Shown here piece by piece: positions 43,540 through 50,605 of a stretch of DNA of 64,000 nucleotides. Position numbers and translations under genes: made by a program. Every line of letters starts with the position of its first letter. Positions within the stretch are counted from its first letter, which is position 1. A model generated the notes under the pieces. It was not told the DNA's origin. It searched no databases and saw nothing but the letters and a program-made list of their open reading frames with translations. The stretch comes from Streptomyces musisoli (GTDB taxonomy: Bacteria; Actinomycetota; Actinomycetes; Streptomycetales; Streptomycetaceae): positions 124,001 to 188,000 of the forward strand of contig NZ_JAERRH010000013.1 of the NCBI RefSeq assembly GCF_016741855.1, written 5' to 3'.

Positions 43540-43571
43540 CGCGCCCCGCGGGCGACAGGGGCCGGGGCGCG
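43540..43571. terminator. Hairpin between converging oxidoreductase genes
   Basis: CGCGCCCC (43540-43547) pairs with GGGGCGCG (43564-43571) across a 16-base loop, two bases after the hydroxyacid-dehydrogenase stop. It is a moderately strong GC hairpin without a T-run. Confidence 0.5.
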
Positions 43572-43587
43572 CATCAGCGGCGCGGGC

Positions 43588-44565
43588 TCAGCCCGCCGTC
43601 CGCAGCAGCAGCTTGCCCGTCGACGCGCGCCCGCCCATCAACCGGTGCGCCTCGGCCGCGTCCGCCAACGGGAACTCGGCGGTGACGGGCAGCCGCACCG
43701 TGCCGTCGACGGCCGTGCGGAAGGCACGTTCGGCGAGCGAGCGCAGCGCTCCGGGCGCGGACTGCGCGAGGTTCAGCACGGAGAAGCCCGCGACGGAACG
43801 GCCCTGTGCGTACAGCTCGGGCTGTCCGACCTGCCACGGCTCGGCACCGCTCGCGTTGCCGAAGGACACCAGGCGGCCGAAGACGGCCAGCGCGTCGAGG
43901 CCCCGGCGCAGGGTCTCGCCGCCGACCGGATCGAGCACCAGGTCGACGCCCCGCCCACCGGTGGCGCGGCGGACGTCGGCGTCGAACGTGTCGGCGGTGA
44001 ACACCTCGTCGTAGCCGTGCCGCAGGGCGTAGTCAGCCTTGTCCCGAGAGGAGGCGACACCGTACACCGCACCGGCGCCCGCCGCCCGGGCCAGCTGTCC
44101 GGCCACCGTGCCCACACCGCCTGCCGCGCCGTGCACCAGGACCGTCTCGCCCGCGCTCAGCCGCCCCACCTCGTGGAGCAGGGCGTGGGCCGTCGGCAGG
44201 ACGGTGGGCAGCGCGGCGGCGGTGCGCAGGTCCAGGCCCACGGGGAGCGGGAAGACGGTCACCGCGTCGGCGGCCACCACCTCCGCGTAGGCACCGCTGC
44301 CGACGAGCGCGACGACGTCCTGGCCCGGTCGCAGCCCCTCGACTCCCGCGCCGACGGCCCGTACCCGTCCGGACACCTCCAGGCCCGGGCGGAACGGCAG
44401 CGCCGACACCCGGTACCCCTCGGAGCGTGCCTTGAGATCCGCGAAGTTCACGCCGGTGTAGGCGGCGTCGATGGTCACCTGCCCGGGCCCCGGCTCGGGG
44501 ACCCCGGCGTCCACGACCTTCAGTACCTCGGGACCGCCGTACTCGTGGAACTCGACCGCACGCAT
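43588..44565 (-). CDS. Zinc-type quinone oxidoreductase (MDR family)
   Basis: The 325-residue protein belongs to the NADPH:quinone reductase branch of the MDR superfamily: start MRAVEFHEYGGPEVLKVVD, the coenzyme-binding VHGAAGGVGTVAGQLARAAG near residue 147, and DLVLDPVGGETL near 218. No catalytic zinc Cys is seen, as usual for QOR proteins. It probably reduces quinones or enones. It is divergently arranged with the ArsR-type regulator gene across a 135-base interval holding repeated GAACACT sites. That makes it the obvious target of the regulator, although no experiment supports this yet. Confidence 0.88.
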   Translation of the reverse strand: MRAVEFHEYGGPEVLKVVDAGVPEPGPGQVTIDAAYTGVNFADLKARSEGYRVSALPFRPGLEVSGRVRAVGAGVEGLRPGQDVVALVGSGAYAEVVAADAVTVFPLPVGLDLRTAAALPTVLPTAHALLHEVGRLSAGETVLVHGAAGGVGTVAGQLARAAGAGAVYGVASSRDKADYALRHGYDEVFTADTFDADVRRATGGRGVDLVLDPVGGETLRRGLDALAVFGRLVSFGNASGAEPWQVGQPELYAQGRSVAGFSVLNLAQSAPGALRSLAERAFRTAVDGTVRLPVTAEFPLADAAEAHRLMGGRASTGKLLLRTAG

Positions 44566-44588
44566 GAGCAGCACACGCCCTTCCGCAG

Positions 44589-44639
44589 AGTGTTCAATGG
44601 AAAGCGAACACTGAGACTGTATGATGTTCATCGAACACT
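44589..44639. promoter_or_regulatory. Repeated GAACACT operator sites between QOR and ArsR genes
   Basis: AGTGTTC (44589-44595) is the inverted copy of GAACACT (44606-44612), and GAACACT occurs again at 44633-44639, where it also forms GTTC-ATC-GAAC (44626-44636). A TATGAT hexamer (44620-44625) between them could be the -10 element of the ArsR gene. The interval is AT-richer than its surroundings, as expected for an operator-promoter. Confidence 0.7.
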
Positions 44640-44700
44640 CGGCAAGCGACGGGACACCTCGGAGCGTCCCGGTGAGTGTGGGCAGTGAGGGGAGAAGGGC

Positions 44701-45045
44701 ATGCCGAAGCAGGCGGAGGGCAGTGGTCACCGTGCGGCGCCGGTCCACGTGGATCCGGTGGATGTGTCCCTGCTGACCGCGCTGTCCGCGGTCGCCGACC
44801 CCGTGCGCATCCGGCTGATCCGCGAACTGGCGGGATCCGCGGCGTGGACACGCAGCTGCGGCAGCTTCGATGTGCCGGTGGGCAAGGCCGCGCTCAGTCA
44901 CCACTTCGCGGTGTTGCGCGGTGCCGGGCTGGTGGAGCAGCGCGACGAGGGGCCGCGGCGGGTCAACCGGCTGCGCCGCGAGGAGTTCGACGCCCGCTTC
45001 CCCGGACTGCTGGCGTTGATCCTCGGCGACGACGCCGCCGACTGA
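44701..45045 (+). CDS. ArsR-type winged-helix regulator
   Basis: The 114-residue protein has the ArsR/SmtB winged-helix layout: ALSAVADPVRIRLIREL (residues 27-43), recognition helix VGKAALSHHFAVLRGAGLV, and wing EQRDEGPRRVNRLRREEF. Typical metal ligands (ELCVC) are missing; a single Cys (TRSCGSF) could sense redox or electrophiles, which would fit control of the divergent quinone oxidoreductase. ATG 44701 follows GGGGAGAAGGG. The regulator is expected to bind the GAACACT sites between the two genes and to repress both. Confidence 0.82.
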   Translation: MPKQAEGSGHRAAPVHVDPVDVSLLTALSAVADPVRIRLIRELAGSAAWTRSCGSFDVPVGKAALSHHFAVLRGAGLVEQRDEGPRRVNRLRREEFDARFPGLLALILGDDAAD

Positions 45046-45057
45046 ACGACCGCCTCA

Positions 45058-45106
45058 CGCACCGGTGTCCGCATCGCCGCCCGGCGGGGCGGCCGGCCGG
45101 GGTGCG
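45058..45106. terminator. Nested hairpin after the ArsR gene
   Basis: An inner stem CCGCCC-GGCG-GGGCGG (45077-45092) lies inside an outer pair CGCACC (45058-45063) and GGTGCG (45101-45106). It separates the converging ArsR and lysine-rich protein genes. Confidence 0.5.
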
Positions 45107-45168
45107 TCCACTTCCGGCACCGGGCCGACGACACGAGGGTCACCGGTGCGTGCGAGAGGCGGTCGGGG

Positions 45169-45828
45169 TCACTCGGCGGTGTCGGTGCCCTCCGTCTTCT
45201 CCTGCGTGGACTCCTCCGGGAGGGTGTAGAAGACGGACGAGCCCTGCTTGGTGCGGTGAGCGAGGTTGCGGGCGACGAGATTCTCCAGGGTCGTGCGCAC
45301 GACCTTGGTCTGAACCCCGCGGTCGGGATGTGCCCGGCCCAGCGCCTCGGTGACCTCGGCGGCGGAGCGCGGTTCGCTCTGCTCGGCCAGGTGCCGGCGG
45401 ACGAGTTCGATGAGCGTGGGCTGTTGGGGCTCGGAAGTCGCCTTCGCAGTCGCCGGCTTCTTCGCCGCCGCCTTAGAGGCCGCAGGCTGCGCGGCCGTCG
45501 GCTTCTTGGCCGTCGACTTCTTGACCGCCGGCTGCTTGACCGCCGGTTGCTTGGCCGTCGGCTTCTTGGCCTCGGGGCGCCGTGCACCGCCGCTCTTCTT
45601 CCGGGGGGAAGGTACGACCGTGCTGCCGGCCGATGCGGTGACGCCGAGCGCCTGCTGCATGTTCAGCAGAATGCCGTGGTCGTGCTGCAAGGAGGCCAAC
45701 TGCGCCTGCAGGGCCGCGATTTCGGCCGTGATCCGTTCCTGTTCCTTGAGGTTGTTCTCGAGGTCGTTGGTCACCTGGCTGACGTACTGAGAGGCCAATT
45801 CGGTGACAGGTCCAGCGCTTTCCGGCAT
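45169..45828 (-). CDS. Lysine/alanine-rich histone-like DNA-binding protein
   Basis: The 219-residue protein has three parts: an N-terminal coiled coil (about residues 5-60, NDLENNLKEQERITAEIAAL), a Lys/Ala/Pro-rich linker with PAVKQPAVKKSTAKKPTA blocks (about 75-130) resembling histone H1 or HU tails, and a C-terminal winged-helix domain (about 135-205, TLIELVRRHLAEQSEPRSAA). That combination suggests a nucleoid-associated protein that forms oligomers through the coil and binds DNA through the other two parts. ATG 45828 follows GGAGGAAAAG. I do not know a named member of this type. Confidence 0.65.
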   Translation of the reverse strand: MPESAGPVTELASQYVSQVTNDLENNLKEQERITAEIAALQAQLASLQHDHGILLNMQQALGVTASAGSTVVPSPRKKSGGARRPEAKKPTAKQPAVKQPAVKKSTAKKPTAAQPAASKAAAKKPATAKATSEPQQPTLIELVRRHLAEQSEPRSAAEVTEALGRAHPDRGVQTKVVRTTLENLVARNLAHRTKQGSSVFYTLPEESTQEKTEGTDTAE

Positions 45829-46078
45829 CTTTTCCTCCGCTCCCGACGGTGCGACACCTGGATGATACGGGCGGGTCGACCGGTTTTCACCGTTGTCGGG
45901 GTGCGAACGACAGACCGACGGCCCGCTCCAGCCCTGGTACCCGGCCCGTCGGCATGCGCACCACTGCGCCGGGCTGTGCCTCCGCACACGACGGTGACGC
46001 GTTCCGGCCGGCCTGACGTAGCCACAGGCGGGGGCGGGAGCGGTCACCGCCTGTCGCGGGGCATGTCACCCACGGGAT

Positions 46079-47044
46079 TCACACGGGGTTCTCGCGCAGC
46101 CAGGTCAGAACCTGCTCGGCATGTGCGTCCGGTGGGAACACCGGGTGGAAGGCGTGCTCGATCACCCCGTCGCGCACGACCAGCGTCAGCCGTGTGAACA
46201 GCCGCGCCCCGCCCGCCTCGAACGTCGGCAGCCCCAGGGTGTCGGCCAGGCGGAGTTCCGGGTCGGAGAGCATGTCGAACGGCAGCCCGAGCCGCTCCAC
46301 GACCTCCCGCTGGTACTCGGTGTCCTGGCTGGACAGCCCGTGAACCCGCCCGGCACCGGCCTCGAGCAGTTCCTGGAAGTGGTCGCGGAAGCCGCACGTC
46401 TCCGCGGTGCAGCCACGGGCTCCGGGGATGGAGTTCCAGCCTTCCGGCAGATCGGTGCCGGGCCGGCCGGTGAGCGGGTAGATGTAGAGCACGGTCCGCC
46501 CCGGCCCGAGCGCCTCCAGCCGGACCTCCTTGCCCGCCGTCGTCAGCAGGGTCAGCGGTGGCACCCGGGTGCCGGGCAGACGGTCCGCGGTGCCGTCGTC
46601 CTCGGGGACGGGCAGACCGGCGGGCAGCGTCAGGTGGTTCTCGCCGCCGGTTCCGGTCCGCTCGGGCGGTACGGCCGTGCTGCCCCGGTGGGCGGCGGCG
46701 TTCAGGCTGGTGATCAGCGTCGCGCGGCGGGCGGTCAGCGCCTCGATGCGCTCGGTCAGTTCGTCGATGGCCGCGCGGTAGCTCGCCAGCGAGGCCGGGC
46801 AGTCGTCGGCGTACTCACGGCCCGCCGCCAGACATTCCAGGAACGGCCGGGTGCGCTCGACGGGGATGCCCAGCCCGTGCAGCGTGCGGATCTCGCGGAT
46901 GAGACGTACGTCGTCCTCGGTGTAGGTGCGGTAGCCGTTGGGGAGCCGCTCGGGTGTGATCAACCCGAGGGATTCGTAGTACCGCACCGCCTTTACCGTC
47001 ACCTCGGCCCGGCGTGCCAGTTCGCTGATCGTCATGTCGTTCAC
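46079..47044 (-). CDS. MerR regulator fused to a PrxQ-type peroxiredoxin
   Basis: The 321-residue protein joins a MerR DNA-binding domain (residues 1-70: ISELARRAEVTVKAVRYYES), a dimerisation helix (84-118) and a C-terminal thioredoxin-fold domain (about 150-320). The second domain carries GCTAETCGFRD with Cys212 and Cys217, the C-x4-C pair of PrxQ/BCP peroxiredoxins (peroxidatic and resolving). It thus may sense or reduce peroxides directly in the effector domain. Two more cysteines, Cys71 and Cys82, lie at the junction. GTG 47044 follows GAGG; ATG 47035 is an alternative. The gene lies behind its own MerR-type promoter. Confidence 0.85.
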   Translation of the reverse strand: MNDMTISELARRAEVTVKAVRYYESLGLITPERLPNGYRTYTEDDVRLIREIRTLHGLGIPVERTRPFLECLAAGREYADDCPASLASYRAAIDELTERIEALTARRATLITSLNAAAHRGSTAVPPERTGTGGENHLTLPAGLPVPEDDGTADRLPGTRVPPLTLLTTAGKEVRLEALGPGRTVLYIYPLTGRPGTDLPEGWNSIPGARGCTAETCGFRDHFQELLEAGAGRVHGLSSQDTEYQREVVERLGLPFDMLSDPELRLADTLGLPTFEAGGARLFTRLTLVVRDGVIEHAFHPVFPPDAHAEQVLTWLRENPV

Positions 47045-47052
47045 GTCGCCTC

Positions 47053-47084
47053 ACGCTAGACCTTGCCCCTGGGGGCAAGGTCAA
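47053..47084 (-). promoter_or_regulatory. MerR-type autoregulated promoter
   Basis: On the minus strand TTGACC (complement of 47079-47084) and TAGCGT (complement of 47053-47058) are separated by 20 bp, the overlong spacing typical of MerR-activated promoters. The spacer holds the palindrome ACCTTGCCCC-TG-GGGGCAAGGT (47060-47081). The -10 element is only 8 bases before the GTG start, so the transcript may be nearly leaderless. Confidence 0.85.
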
Positions 47085-47142
47085 GCAGCCGGCCCCAGCC
47101 GGGCGCTGCTGCGGAGACCCCGGGACGACCGGCGAGTAGGTG

Positions 47143-47334
47143 TCAGGAGCGTTCGCCGAGCGCGCCGAGCCGCTCCTCCACGCCGTCCTCGTACGCCTGG
47201 TGGACGGTGCTCCGCTTGCCGTGGCACACGTGCCTCTCCAGCTCGTGGCGGGACTCCCGCACGGTGGGCCGCCGTTCATCGGCGGGGTCGGCTCTCCGCC
47301 CCCACCGTCGGCAGGTCCGCACGCGCGCGTTCAC
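47143..47334 (-). CDS. Possible 63-residue protein overlapping the DinB gene
   Basis: A GTG at 47334 overlaps the stop of the DinB-like gene as GTGA, and the frame runs to TGA at 47143. The product is charged and helical (RESRHELERHVCHGKRSTV near residue 25, ending EERLGALGERS). The overlap and the absence of stops favour a real gene, but it is short, unmatched and lacks a good ribosome binding site, so it may be chance. Confidence 0.35.
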   Translation of the reverse strand: MNARVRTCRRWGRRADPADERRPTVRESRHELERHVCHGKRSTVHQAYEDGVEERLGALGERS

Positions 47335-47987
47335 CCGAGGACGAGTGGGAGCCTCCCGGCCAGCGGGCCGAGTTCCGCCCGCTCGGCGTCGGTCGGGGTG
47401 CGGCGTCCCGTGCCGACCCGCAGCGCGTCCTGGTCTGACCACGCCGCGGGGAAGGCCGCCCCGGCGATCTCCTCCAGCATCGCGCGCGAGCGGGCGAGAC
47501 CCTCGGCGGGTGGCTGCGCCGCAGCCGGGAGGTGCGCGATCAGGTCCAGGTGGTGCAGGGTCCACTCCAGCACGTACGCGGAGAGGTAGTGCTCCACGGT
47601 GAGGACCATCTCCTGGGTGCCGACCCGGAGTCCCGGCTCGGCCAGCCCGGCCGCGCGTCCCGCGGCGGAACCGATGTCGTCCAGGTGGAACTTGAGCAGC
47701 CGCGGCTCCTCGTACGCGGCGGCCAGCCGGACGGTCAGCGCGTCCAGGGGATCGTCGCCGGCCGGCGGCGTGTCCGTGACGTTCCAGTAGGTCACCGCGT
47801 CGTGCGTCGGTTCCGCCGACGCGGGCGTCACGAGGGTGATCAGCACGTCCTGGGCGTCGATGACCAGGTGACACACCAGGTCCCGGACGAGCCAGCCGGT
47901 GCAGCCGGAAGGCCGGGCGAAGTCCTCGTCGGGGAGTTCGGCGACCGCCGTGCGCAAAGCCGTCCACGAGCGCGAGAAGAGATCCAC
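47331..47987 (-). CDS. DinB-like (maleylpyruvate isomerase N-terminal) protein
   Basis: The 218-residue protein has the four-helix DinB layout with metal-binding histidines in LVRDLVCHLVIDAQD (about residue 40) and LEWTLHHLDLIAHLP (about residue 147). Similar actinobacterial proteins use mycothiol as cofactor in isomerase or transferase reactions. The conserved positions are consistent with a mycothiol-dependent enzyme, but substrate and reaction are unknown. GTG 47987 is the first good start. Confidence 0.75.
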   Translation of the reverse strand: MDLFSRSWTALRTAVAELPDEDFARPSGCTGWLVRDLVCHLVIDAQDVLITLVTPASAEPTHDAVTYWNVTDTPPAGDDPLDALTVRLAAAYEEPRLLKFHLDDIGSAAGRAAGLAEPGLRVGTQEMVLTVEHYLSAYVLEWTLHHLDLIAHLPAAAQPPAEGLARSRAMLEEIAGAAFPAAWSDQDALRVGTGRRTPTDAERAELGPLAGRLPLVLG

Positions 47988-48199
47988 GGCCGCAAGCTAG
48001 CAGCGCCCGCCCGGCCCTTCGACCCATTTCCCCCGGCCCCGAGGTGTTCGCCGCGATACCGGCCACGGTCCGCAGGGCGTCACCGGGTCCGGCCGCGACG
48101 GCCCGCCGGGTCACGACGGCCATCGCGTCCCCGGTGGCTGAGGAGCCGGGCCTGCGCCGGTGCCGGGTTGTCCCCGAGTCCCGCGGGGCGACGGCCCGA

Positions 48200-48226
48200 T
48201 GTCACATCCCGGTGCGCCGCGCCGTC
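48200..48226 (+). promoter_or_regulatory. ECF41-type promoter before the SnoaL-like gene
   Basis: TGTCACA (48200-48206) and CGTC (48223-48226) are separated by exactly 16 bases, matching the ECF41 consensus that I know from work on Bacillus and Rhodobacter ECF41 sigma factors. The gene starts 70 bases downstream. An ECF41 sigma factor is encoded 2.4 kb away. Confidence 0.75.
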
Positions 48227-48296
48227 GTAGAGGGAGGGCATCGCCACCGGCGGCGACCGCCACCCGATGCCGTACCCCGGCCCGAGAAGGAGCGAC

Positions 48297-48740
48297 ATGC
48301 CGACAGACCAGGCAGCACGCAACAAGGCGGTGTTCGGCCGCCTGCACGACGCCGTCAACACCGGTGACATGGAGATCGTCTCCAAGACCATCGACGAGAT
48401 CGTCGATCCGGACGTGCTCTTCCACGCGCCGGTGCCGATGGGCACGACCGGGGCGCAGGCGCTGAAACAGGTGTGGGAGGTGCTGTTCCGCGCGTTCCCC
48501 GACCTTCGGGTCGACGTCGAGGACACCATCGCCGAAGGGGACAAGGTCGTCTTCCGGAACACGGTCACGGGCACGCATCGTGGCGAGTACCGGGATCTCG
48601 CGCCCACCGGCAGGTCCGTCCGGTACGGCGAGATCTTCATCATCCGCTTCGCGGACGGCCGCATCGTCGAGATCCGGGGTGTCGTCGACGTCCAGGCGCA
48701 GCTGCGGCAGCTGGGCGTGGTCCCCGGCGGCCCGGAGTGA
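48297..48740 (+). CDS. SnoaL-like / ester cyclase family protein
   Basis: The 147-residue protein has the cone-shaped SnoaL-like fold: helix NKAVFGRLHDAVNTGDMEIV, VDPDVLFHAPVPMG, helix ALKQVWEVLFRAFPDLRV and the final sheet YGEIFIIRFADGRIVEIRGVV. Members can be polyketide cyclases, hydrolases or non-enzymatic binding proteins. ATG 48297 follows GAGAAGGAG. The ECF41-like promoter in front suggests that it belongs to that sigma factor's regulon. The fold is shared with the C-terminal domain of ECF41 proteins. Confidence 0.78.
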   Translation: MPTDQAARNKAVFGRLHDAVNTGDMEIVSKTIDEIVDPDVLFHAPVPMGTTGAQALKQVWEVLFRAFPDLRVDVEDTIAEGDKVVFRNTVTGTHRGEYRDLAPTGRSVRYGEIFIIRFADGRIVEIRGVVDVQAQLRQLGVVPGGPE

Positions 48741-48935
48741 CCTCCTCCGAGCGGCTGCCGGGTCGGTGACGGCACATGGATCCGGGTCCCTCACGCCCGC
48801 CCGCGCCGCCGTCGCGGCGGGCCGGCCGGCGTCGCCCGTGAAGACTCTCATGTGGTGCGGGAGCCGTGAGTTCCCCGTGGCCGAGCGGACGCTCGCCGGG
48901 TGACACGAGGCGGACGACACGTACGGGCCCGTCTG

Positions 48936-49439
48936 CTAGGGCCCGTACGGACGGTCTCGCAGGGCTCGTGCCACGAGGTCGTGGATCAGGAACTCGCCAG
49001 GCGCACGGTTCTCCTTGAGGCGTTCGAGGGTGTCGTGGCCGAACCAGCCGTAGGCCGAGTGCTTGGACCACTCCAGTACGGGGTGGTCCAGGTCGCCTTC
49101 CACCTCGACGAGGAAGTCGGCCTCGTGGCGGAGCCCGGCTCCGTCGTCCCCGTTCCAGGTCGTGGCGCCCAGGAACCGCCGTACACGGCTCAGGCGCCAG
49201 CCGGTTTCCTCCTCGACCTCCCGCGCGAGAGCCTCGAGGAGGGTCTCGCCGGGCTCGACATGGCCGCCGACGATGTCCCAGCTGTCGGGGAAGAGACGGC
49301 GGTGCGGGCTGCGCTTCTGGGCGAAGGCGTCGCCGTCGCGGTTGAGGATGACGGCACCGACGGTCCACAGCTCGCCAGGGGCGGGCACAGGCACCTCGAC
49401 GTCGGGGTCCACGCCGAACGGCTGGTGGTATGCGGGCAT
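48936..49439 (-). CDS. NUDIX hydrolase
   Basis: The 167-residue protein has a complete NUDIX box, Gly59-x5-Glu65-x7-Arg73-Glu74-Val75-x-Glu77-Glu78-x-Gly80-Trp81, with the surrounding WDIVGGHVEPGETLLEALAR. It hydrolyses nucleoside diphosphates linked to another group, with magnesium. The first 20 residues resemble isopentenyl-diphosphate isomerase or 8-oxo-dGTPase relatives only loosely. The start ATG 49439 fits the length of the family; upstream residues are not conserved. Confidence 0.87.
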   Translation of the reverse strand: MPAYHQPFGVDPDVEVPVPAPGELWTVGAVILNRDGDAFAQKRSPHRRLFPDSWDIVGGHVEPGETLLEALAREVEEETGWRLSRVRRFLGATTWNGDDGAGLRHEADFLVEVEGDLDHPVLEWSKHSAYGWFGHDTLERLKENRAPGEFLIHDLVARALRDRPYGP

Positions 49440-49603
49440 GACGGACAGCGTAGGCCGGGGCGGCCCGCTGGCGACGAGACACGTGATCCCCGGAACATGC
49501 GTCCCAGGGTGCCCACGCTCTTCGCAACGGGGAGGTACCGGAGCCGAGTTGCCTGCCGCATGCACCGGTCCCGCCCGCTCGCCCCGGCCTTCTTCCCGCG
49601 GCA

Positions 49604-49630
49604 TGTCACAGACGGCGGGGCCGACTTGTC
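49604..49630 (+). promoter_or_regulatory. Probable ECF41 promoter before the epimerase-sigma operon
   Basis: TGTCACA (49604-49610), 16 bases, TGTC (49627-49630) fits the ECF41 consensus except for T instead of C at the first base of the -10. The epimerase gene starts 42 bases downstream. It would make the operon autoregulated. Confidence 0.65.
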
Positions 49631-49672
49631 TCGGGTGGTGCAGACAGTTACTCACGACGGAAGGTGATGGTC

Positions 49673-50605
49673 ATGCGGGTGTTCGTGGCAGGCGGGACCG
49701 GGGTGCTGGGGCGGCGGCTGGTGCCGCAACTGGTGGCCCGTGGCCATCAGGTGACGGCCACCACCACGAGCGCCGCCAAGCTGGGCGCGATCGCCCGGCT
49801 GGGAGCGGACGGGGCGGTGATGGACGGGCTCGACGCGGCGTCGGTCGGCGAGGCGGTGGCCAAGGCCCGGCCGGACGTCGTCGTGCACCAGATGACGGCG
49901 ATCTCCATGGTTCACGCCGGCAAGCCGGACATCAAGCATCCGGACCGCTGGTTCGCCCTCACCAACCGGCTGCGCACCGAGGGGACCGACCATCTGCTGG
50001 CGGCGGCGGAGGCGACCGGTGTGTCCCATGTCGTCGCCCAGGGCTACGCCTCCTGGAACGGGATCCGCGAGGGCGGCTGGGTGAAGACCGAGGAGGATCC
50101 GCTGGACACCCTCGAGGGCACGGCGGCACACAGGGGCCTGAAGGCGCTGGGCCACGTCGAGGACGTGGTGCTCGCGGCCGGCGGCGCGGTCCTGCGCTAC
50201 GGCGCGTTCTACGGTCCGGGTGCCGTCGACGACCAGGTCGAGCTGGTGCGCAGGCGACAGTACCCGCTGGTCGGGCGGGGCACCGGCTACAGCTCGTGGG
50301 TGCATCTCGACGACGCGGCGAGCGCGACCGTGCTGGCCGTGGAGAAGAAGGCGAGGGGCGTGTTCAACATCGTCGACGACGAACCGGCCCCGGCGAACGA
50401 GTGGCTGCCCCATCTGGCGGCGTGCGCGGGGGCGAAGCGGCCGATGCGGGTCCCGGTGTGGCTGGCCCGGATGCTGGCCGGGGACCAGGCGGTCGTGATG
50501 ATGACCGAAGGGCGGGGCTTCTCCAACGCCAAGGCCAAGCGGGAACTCGACTGGCGGTTGCGCTTCCCGTCGTGGCGGCAGGGTTTCGAGGAGGAGCTGG
50601 CATGA
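49673..50605 (+). CDS. NAD-dependent epimerase/dehydratase of an ECF41 operon
   Basis: The 310-residue protein has the extended-SDR cofactor motif GGTGVLGRRLV near residue 8 and helices typical of epimerase/dehydratases; a conserved HVVAQGYASW and YGAFYGPGAVD region carries the catalytic-type Tyr. In other genomes the genes next to ECF41 sigma factors encode carboxymuconolactone decarboxylases, oxidoreductases or epimerases (COE), and this one fits. I use ATG 49673, 8 bases after GGAAGG; GTG 49664 and ATG 49667 are alternatives. Its stop overlaps the sigma gene start. Confidence 0.83.
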   Translation: MRVFVAGGTGVLGRRLVPQLVARGHQVTATTTSAAKLGAIARLGADGAVMDGLDAASVGEAVAKARPDVVVHQMTAISMVHAGKPDIKHPDRWFALTNRLRTEGTDHLLAAAEATGVSHVVAQGYASWNGIREGGWVKTEEDPLDTLEGTAAHRGLKALGHVEDVVLAAGGAVLRYGAFYGPGAVDDQVELVRRRQYPLVGRGTGYSSWVHLDDAASATVLAVEKKARGVFNIVDDEPAPANEWLPHLAACAGAKRPMRVPVWLARMLAGDQAVVMMTEGRGFSNAKAKRELDWRLRFPSWRQGFEEELA

